DNA of 64,000 bases from Neoconidiobolus thromboides FSU 785 (taxonomy: Eukaryota > Entomophthoromycota > Entomophthoromycetes > Entomophthorales > Neoconidiobolaceae): assembly GCA_025603075.1 (NCBI GenBank), contig MU626262.1, forward strand, positions 124,001 to 188,000, written 5' to 3'. Position 1 is the stretch's first letter. Each line of letters starts with the position of its first letter. The notes under the pieces are model-generated. The model was given only the letters and a program-made list of their open reading frames with translations, ran no database searches and was not told the origin of the DNA. The translations under genes and the position numbers were made by a program. This document shows, piece after piece, positions 57,806 through 64,000 of the stretch.

Positions 57806-58566
57806 ATTCAAGGCAGTTTGATGAAGTGAATACTACACAAAAGGTTACATTACATTGCTATTATAACCTTGCTTTTTGTAATCATGAATTAAACAAGTAT
57901 AGATAGAATTTTTTGTTTTAATTTTTTGTCTTATTCTTTTTCTAGTTTATATTGCTATATGATTGTGACTTTCTTTAATTATTTGGAAGAAATTTTAGTA
58001 TAGAAAGTAACCTAAAATGGATCATCTGGATATGAAAGTGACTTGATTTAAATGAAAGCTGTAACTAATAGCTTATGATTAATTACCTTAATCAAAGTCC
58101 TTTGTGAATTAATATCAAACTCAACATACAAAAACTAGTAAAATTTCAAAAATGTTAACAAAAAGATGAGTTTTATTTAAGCATTCTATCCTGGCTTATT
58201 AATCTACCATTTATCATGATACAGCTTTATAACTCTTTTGAAGCCTAATTAACTGCCCTTTTAAAATATAAATTTATGCTACAGTTCAGCTAAAATATTG
58301 ATCAATTATAAAAAATTAGTGATAGCAATTTTATTATAAAAACTATCGCTAAAAAGATCGCAAAAGGGTTGTAATAGTTGTACAACAACAAAAAGCAATT
58401 ATCTAAAAATAGCACTAATTAAAATAGCAAATAAAAACCCTTAGTAAAAAGGCTTTAATGACCACAAAAAGAATAAGCCAATAAAACCATTAAGTTACTC
58501 AACTCGAGATTAAATGGATCAATAAATTAATTTTTTTTAATTCCTAATAAATAAATAATTAAAAAA
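57806..58566. other. Intergenic region between FKBP and GPI-like gene
   Basis: 761 bp, AT-rich; 3' flank of the FKBP gene and promoter of the next. No element copy seen. Confidence 0.45.
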
Positions 58567-59160
58567 ATGAACATCATTCTAATCGTATTAATTATACTAC
58601 TACAATTAATTAATCTAGCCACACAGCAATCAATACCACGTCCATTACCTATGGAATGTTATCAAGGTGGGCAGCAACAGTTTCCATGTAAAAGACCAGG
58701 GAATCCAAGATGTCCACCATGTTGGGTAAAAGCAAAAAATACCTTCAATTGTTTTGCTTATTTGCCAAATTCAAACAAATGTCCTGATAATTTAGGTGAA
58801 GATGTATCAGCAGATTTAGATAAAGATATAACTGATAATTCGGATCAACAGACAGATCCTAAGCCTACCTCTTTACCAACTGGGAAAGAAGATAAACCAA
58901 ACGCAACAAAATCGAAGGATAATAGTAATAATGGTAGTAATAATAATAATAATAATAATAATGGTAGCAATAGTAAGGACCAGTTTGATACATTGACAGT
59001 AATTACTTTGATAGATACTTCAATTTCTTCTGAGAATAAAATATATACAAAAGCTTATGTTGCAGTTAAAACTATAACCATTAGCAAGGCTTCGGTCTTG
59101 TCGATTGAGTATTTCGGTTATTGTTTAGTTTTTATGATGTTTTTTTTAAGTCTGGTTTAA
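58567..59160 (+). CDS. Secreted, probably GPI-anchored, small cysteine-rich protein
   Basis: 197 residues, intronless, no family recognised. N-terminal signal peptide (MNIILIVLIILLQLINLATQ). A compact six-cysteine segment follows (CYQGGQQQFPCKRPGNPRC, PPCWVKAKNTFNC, NKC). Next is a low-complexity Asp/Thr/Ser/Asn/Gly stretch with an eight-residue asparagine run from AAT repeats (unstable DNA, about 58920-58970), a threonine/isoleucine-rich segment, and a C-terminal hydrophobic tail (YFGYCLVFMMFFLSLV) typical of a GPI-addition signal. This suggests a cell-wall or plasma-membrane surface protein. The protein directly upstream of the ADAM gene on the same strand is also surface-directed, but a functional link is not shown. 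Confidence 0.72.
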   Translation: MNIILIVLIILLQLINLATQQSIPRPLPMECYQGGQQQFPCKRPGNPRCPPCWVKAKNTFNCFAYLPNSNKCPDNLGEDVSADLDKDITDNSDQQTDPKPTSLPTGKEDKPNATKSKDNSNNGSNNNNNNNNGSNSKDQFDTLTVITLIDTSISSENKIYTKAYVAVKTITISKASVLSIEYFGYCLVFMMFFLSLV

Positions 59161-59906
59161 TCAAGATGGGAGCCTTTTGTAAAGAGTTTTTTTTATTAAT
59201 AAAAAGATGAACTTATTATTTAATATATCAATTTTAAATGTTTACATAGTATGATTTTGATATACAATTATTACATTTAGAAATCATCATAATTTTGATT
59301 TTATATATATATTGAGTTATTTTTAAATAATATCAACATCATATGAATATAAGTTTATCAATCTGATATAGTGTTAAGCAAAATATAAAACCGATTAATA
59401 ATATTCATTTTGGTGTTTATAATGAAAAACTAAAGAACGCCAAGATATTAGATAGGATCTAAAGAATTATTTTTTATGAAATAGCTTAGAGCCATGGATA
59501 TTTACGTTCAAATATGACCTATGTGGAAATAATTTTTATAATCAATAAATTACATTTTTGAGTTAATTTGAAGGTTAGTACTCAGTTTTTTATTTCCAAA
59601 TGAGTAGTGAATTAGCACACATTCTAACTTAAATAGTTGTATTGTTCCAAACTTTTCTTTTTAAGGGAAAATAAATAACCCCGCCCTGAATGAAAGAAAA
59701 TTACTTGAATTCTTCAAAAATATTATTGGATCAAAATAAATGTAGACTTCTGATTTTAGAATCTGATTGGTGTTTAAAAATAAAATAGCTATTAATCCTC
59801 AGTTATTTAATGTTAAGAATTAAAGTGATATCTTATTAATTAATATTTAAAGAGTTTTTTTAATATATTAGAGTTTTAATTATTTTTTGTTTTATTTTAA
59901 TTTTAA
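59161..59906. other. Intergenic region upstream of ADAM gene
   Basis: 746 bp, AT-rich; no element copy or gene recognised. Confidence 0.45.
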
Positions 59907-62647
59907 ATGTTTATTAAATTTTATTTAATCTATTTAATAGTTAATATTATATCAACCTTAGGTAATTACGATATTGAGACTTTATATCAAGTGATTAATC
60001 TTTTTTAGCTCATTCTCTTCAAGAACCTGAAGGAATAATAAAATATTATGAATACATGGAACCTAAAGTTCGGTTGCTTCCAAGTATTGAGCAATTAAAT
60101 AAATTACAAAGAAGAGACCAAATAGTTTTAAATGATAAATTGAAGCATGACTCACGATTATCATTGAGTATTAGCGCTTATAATAAAACGTTTAAAATCT
60201 ATTTAGAACCAAGTACGGAGTTAATTCATAAAAAAGCAAAGATGGTGGAGTTAATAGATGGTCAAAAACAAAGTTCAAAATTAGATGAAAAGGATTTTTT
60301 AATTTATAAAGGTTTGGTGATCAATGAAGAGAGTAAAGAGATGAAGAATTTGGATCATGAATGGTTAGCTTTAGAATATGAACCAGAACATAAAACGGGT
60401 TGGGCTAGTATTATGATTCATGAAGATGAGTAAGATCTATTAGATGGCTACCTTAAATATTTATTTACCATTTATAGAAATGAAGGATTGAGTTATCAAG
60501 GAGTATTTACATACCAAGATGAGTTATATAATATAAAACCAATAAAACAATTTAATGATCAAAGAAAAAAAGAAGATGCCGTTATACCAAATTCAAATGT
60601 AAGAAGTTATAAACATTCAAAAGCAAATAGTGTCATTTATCTTTCAACTTCAATCAATAATAACAATGAAAATGGAGTAAAATATTCTTGTGGTACCAAT
60701 AAAAATCATGATGTATTTTTAAGCAAAAAAAATACCGTTCATTCTTGGTTATCAAATTCCAAACTGTGGAGAAGAGATTCTGGTTCAAATTATGGCTGTG
60801 ACATGAAGAAACGCGTGTTATATATGGGTGTCGCAGCTGATTGTAACTACATAGCTAAGTACAAAACTCCAGAAAACGCCAAAAAACAAATTATTCATGA
60901 ATGGAATACGGTATCTCAATTATATGAAAGGAATTTCAATATAAAAATAGGAATTATAAAAATTGAAGCTAATTCTGATTCTTGTCCAAGTTCACCAAGT
61001 TCAGATACTCCATGGAATAGAAAATGTGATACTGGTTATACTATGGAAAACAGATTAGGTGATTTCTCCAGTTGGAGAGATAAGAAAGGTAGAGATGATA
61101 CTGGCCTTTGGCATCTTATGACCGATTGCAAGTAAGTTGATTTGTTCATAAAACTTCAATTTTTATTCATTTTTAATTAGATCAGGTCCACAAGTTGGTT
61201 TAGCTTACCTTGGTACTTTATGCGCTTCTTCAAGAGGGGATGCTAGAGGTAGTGTTAAAAGTCTAAGCATTTTATTTATATTAACTTTGTTATAAAGGAG
61301 GCTTGCAAGGAGACACAGGAACCGGAGTATCTTCAGTAACAGAGGAAACATGGAAAGTAGTAGCTCATGAAATTGGGCATAATTTTGGTGCTCAACATGA
61401 TTGTACTTCAAGCGATTGTCCATGTTCTGGAAGATCATGTTCAGGCTGTTGTCCTTGTGATGGGGATTGTGATTGTAAAGGGAAATATTTAATGAATCCA
61501 TCAAGTACACCAAAAAGTCTTGATTTTAGGTAATTCATTTTTTAATTGAAATTTTTAATTTTATTTTATAAATTTCTATTTTTTAGTCCTTGTTCACTTA
61601 GATCAATGTGCTCCACCATTTCATCTTCTGGTTCATGTCTCTCTTCATCTGGTTCTATACCCACTTATTCCGAAGCAATGTGTGGTAACGGTATTCGTGA
61701 AAAGGGAGAAGATTGTGATTGTGGTGGTGAAGCAGGTTGTAAAGATAATCAATGTTGTGACCCTAAAACTTGTAAATTTAAAAATGGGGCACAATGCGAG
61801 TAAGTTTATTATTAAATAACAAAATAAAATTTTAAATTAACAATAATAGTGATCAAAATGATGCTTGCTGTAATGGTTGCAAAGTCAAATCTTCTGGTGT
61901 AGTCTGCCGTAAAAAAGCAGGAGAATGTGACCTTGAAGAAGTGTGTGATGGAAAAAGTGGAGAATGTCCAAAAGATATCTTTTTAGATAATGGTACACCA
62001 TGTAATTCAACAAGTGGTGATTTAAAATGCGCCAATGGATTATGTACTTCTAGAGATGCTCAATGTAAATCTAGATCTCAGGGTACTAATGTACTATTAA
62101 GTAAAGCATGTTCAAATTTCAATAACGCTCCTTGTAAATTGACTTGTGCTTCAGAAGATTCTCTGTTAACATGCTATAGCATGGCGGGTGATTTCGCTGA
62201 TGGTACCCAATGTGGTAATAATCAATTTTGTGATAAAGGGAAATGTGTTGGTGGTAACTTTTGTAAGTTTTGTATTATTTTAATTCAGTTTAGCTAATTT
62301 TGTTTATAGTTGATACCATACTTACCTGGTTTCAAAATAATAAAATCATAGCGATTGTTGTTGGCGTTGGACTTGGTTTAATATTATTATCTTGTTTATG
62401 CTCTTGTATATGTCGTGGGAAAAGAGCTTACAAGACTAGAATTACATCACAGCCACCGACCCCCTATCCTGGTGCTTACAATAATAATAATAGCTATCCA
62501 TTAAATGGTATGAATCCACCTGCCAATTATATAGATCCTACGGCCTATAATGGCCCTGCACCGGCTTATTTCCCCCCTCCACCTCAAAGTCAACCACCAA
62601 TAGGGCCCGGTGGTTTTGCTTATAATGCAAACCGTCCACCTCATTAA
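59907..62647 (+). CDS. ADAM-family membrane metalloprotease
   Basis: Membrane-anchored zinc protease (reprolysin/M12B). Eight exons (59907-59961, 60009-60429, 60478-61131, 61181-61248, 61298-61529, 61587-61799, 61850-62262, 62310-62647) give 797 residues. Domain order: signal peptide (MFIKFYLIYLIVNIISTLA), prodomain (about 19-265), catalytic domain (VLYMGVAADCNYI onward), zinc site HEIGHNFGAQHD at residues 423-434 with a Met-turn (YLMNP), disintegrin domain (CGNGIREKGEDCDCGG to DNGTPC, about 509-600), a cysteine-rich region, transmembrane helix (about 698-720, AIVVGVGLGLILLSCLCSCI), and a proline/tyrosine-rich cytoplasmic tail (PPTPYPGAY, AYFPPPPQSQPPIGPGG). The zinc histidines and glutamate are intact, so it should be active. 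Between the zinc site and Met-turn lies an unusually cysteine-dense insert (CPCSGRSCSGCCPCDGDCDC). Fungal ADAMs are known but their substrates are poorly defined. Confidence 0.94.
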
Positions 62648-62870
62648 ATGGTAGTTGGGTCACTTTTTTGTTTATAATGGTAAATGTTGTTGTTTTGTTT
62701 TTATAGGCTAAGTTTTAATAAAAAATTAGTATAAAATAAATAATCAAGAATAATGTATAATTTGAGTAAAAGTAAATTTATCTAAAATGGTATGTAACTA
62801 ACAAGTGTTATAAATTTTTAAATTTGAGGTATTGAGAATTTTAACTTTAAGTTGACAAGTATATTAAACA

Positions 62871-62973
62871 TATGAGAGTGTTTTTTGGCTTCATTACTTT
62901 TTCCATCTTTTAAGCGCTATTTGGGTGGAAAAATTGTTAGTAAAATTCTTAAATACAAGAATACATCTCCGTA
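62871..62973 (+). mobile_element. MITE-like inverted-repeat element, copy 11
   Basis: Starts TATGAGAGTG, with GGCTTCATTACTTTTTCCAT, TTTTAAGCGCTATTTGGGTG and GAAAAATTGTTAG, and ends ACATCTCCGTAT. One of the best-kept interiors. Confidence 0.87.
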
Positions 62974-63200
62974 TTATTTTTTACATTCATACTTTTGAAA
63001 GAATTTGTTCAAACGTTTTTAATACAATTATTTTCATTGAGCTATAATAAAATTGGTCACATTCTAATAAATCTTTGAACAAATCTTATCTTTAGTGTAA
63101 CTTCAAGTATCACTAATTGAGTTCTATATTTTTTGTCAAGTTTTATATAATATTGCTTACTATAAGACTTTATCAAATTATAAATTGAAAATAACAATGA

Positions 63201-63304
63201 TATGGGGATGGATTTCTGTATTTAAGAATTTTACTAACAATTTTTCCACCCAAATAGCGCTTAAAAGATGGAAAAAATAATGAAGCCAAAAAAACAACCC
63301 CATA
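63201..63304 (-). mobile_element. MITE-like inverted-repeat element, copy 12
   Basis: Starts TATGGGGATGG, with TTTTTCCACCCAAATAGCGC, AAAAGATGGAAAAAATAATG and AAGCC, and ends AACAACCCCATA. Near-consensus, inverted relative to copy 11. Confidence 0.87.
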
Positions 63305-63790
63305 TAATATAGTGGCGAAAAATTAGTCTGTACTTTTATTAAAAAATTAAAAAATTAAAAAATGTATAAATTAATGAAAGTCAATAAAAAATAGTTTGTA
63401 TTTAATTATATTTAAGTTTCTTATTAATTGTGTTGAAAAAATTGAACATTATATTTAAGGAATGTTAAGATTTATTTCCCAATAATTTACAAGATTTATA
63501 TTTACATAAATTCAATGTATTGAAATAAAACAAATAACAGTGCTGTATAGCCCAAATCTGAATTAATTTTTCCTTTAAAAAAATACAATATTATATGAAT
63601 CTTTTTATATTTACCTTATTATTTATAATGGTGAAAAAAAGGCAGTTTTCCTAAATACTTCCCTTACGCAAATATTGAATAGTTTTCATATAAGTTTAAA
63701 AGCCCAGTTAAAAATAAGACAAAAACTTTCCAATTTCACTTCTTAGATCATTTTCTGTAGCGTAAAATTTCGAAAAAAATATTAAATAAA

Positions 63791-63891
63791 TAGGGATGCT
63801 TTTTTGATTTCGTTACTTTGCCATTTTTTAAGTGTTATTCGAGCGGAAAGGTTGTTACTGAAATTCCTAAATAAAAAAACATATTCCCAGA
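63791..63891 (+). mobile_element. MITE-like inverted-repeat element, copy 13
   Basis: Starts TAGGGATGCT, contains TTTAAGTGTTATTCGAGCGG and AAAGGTTGTTACTG, and ends ACATATTCCCAGA. Somewhat decayed. Confidence 0.78.
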
Positions 63892-63895
63892 TGTT

Positions 63896-63915
63896 GAGCA
63901 AAAAAACACCCTTAT
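63896..63915 (-). mobile_element. MITE-like element end fragment
   Basis: GAGCAAAAAAACACCCTTAT matches the GAAGCCAAAAAAACACTCCC end of minus-oriented copies. It directly abuts copy 13, suggesting a truncated or nested second insertion. Confidence 0.5.
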
Positions 63916-64000
63916 ACGGTTAATCTTGAAATCGAGCAAAAAGAAACTATTTCTATATTACTGGTGGTTTCAATTTATTAAAAATCAGTTTGAATCAAAA

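Larger units (their letters stand above)
62648..64000. other. Repeat-rich intergenic end of window
   Basis: Contains three inverted-repeat elements (62871-62973, 63201-63304, 63791-63891) and an element fragment (63896-63915). The first two are inverted to each other 227 bp apart. No gene seen. Confidence 0.65.

Overview
The window is a piece of a very AT-rich nuclear genome of a fungus. The genes carry short spliceosomal introns (mostly 46-75 bp, GTAAGT-like donors, TTAG/ATAG acceptors). Several products are fungal-type: an MDJ1 mitochondrial DnaJ, a two-domain phosphofructokinase with an N-terminal glyoxalase-like extension, She9/Mdm33, an Fpr3/4-type nucleolar FKBP, an Ale1-type MBOAT and a YGL114W-type OPT transporter. 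A secreted trypsin-fold protease, an ADAM metalloprotease and low GC together suggest an early-diverging, possibly animal- or soil-associated lineage such as Conidiobolus (Entomophthorales/Zoopagomycota). That placement is an inference from gene content and was not tested by any search.

Layout. 1-4.2 kb: repeat-rich intergenic DNA. 4.2-16.2 kb: three intronless OPT-family transporter paralogues on the same strand, with one unrelated hypothetical gene (7.7 kb) between the first two. 17.5-19.3 kb: MDJ1 (+, 6 exons). 19.8-23.2 kb: PFK (-, 11 exons). 23.6-27.8 kb: a Vps39/TGFBRAP1/Vps3-family tethering subunit (-, 18 exons). 28.0-29.7 kb: ALE1-like acyltransferase (-, 4 exons including a 28-nt one). 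32.0-33.0 kb: orphan Ser/Asn-rich protein (+). 34.5-36.9 kb: PPR-like protein (+). 38.7-43.0 kb: P5B ATPase YPK9/ATP13A2 (+, with a short first exon). 43.2-44.1 kb: atypical S1 protease (-). 45.8-46.9 kb: predicted pseudokinase (-). 46.9-51 kb: gene desert with two kinds of inverted-repeat element. 51.0-53.4 kb: glycogen synthase (+, 7 exons). 53.9-54.4 kb: single-C2 protein (+). 54.5-55.9 kb: SHE9 (-). 56.4-57.8 kb: nucleoplasmin-like FKBP (+, 9 exons). 58.6-59.2 kb: GPI-like secreted protein (+). 59.9-62.6 kb: ADAM protease (+, 8 exons). 62.6-64 kb: repeat-rich end.

The most striking non-genic structure is a family of about 105-bp inverted-repeat elements (MITE-like, ends TATGGGGATG...). 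There are thirteen near-full copies and up to four fragments, in both orientations, all between genes. A second, unrelated foldback element of about 230 bp lies at 49.2-49.4 kb.

There is no operon logic. The genes are ordinary eukaryotic neighbours in sugar metabolism (PFK, glycogen synthase), mitochondrial maintenance (MDJ1, SHE9, PPR), endolysosomal traffic and ion/polyamine handling (Vps39 family, P5B ATPase), peptide or metal-chelate uptake (OPT) and extracellular proteolysis (S1 protease, ADAM). Exon joins were worked out by hand from splice signals, reading-frame continuity and known family motifs. No database search was run.
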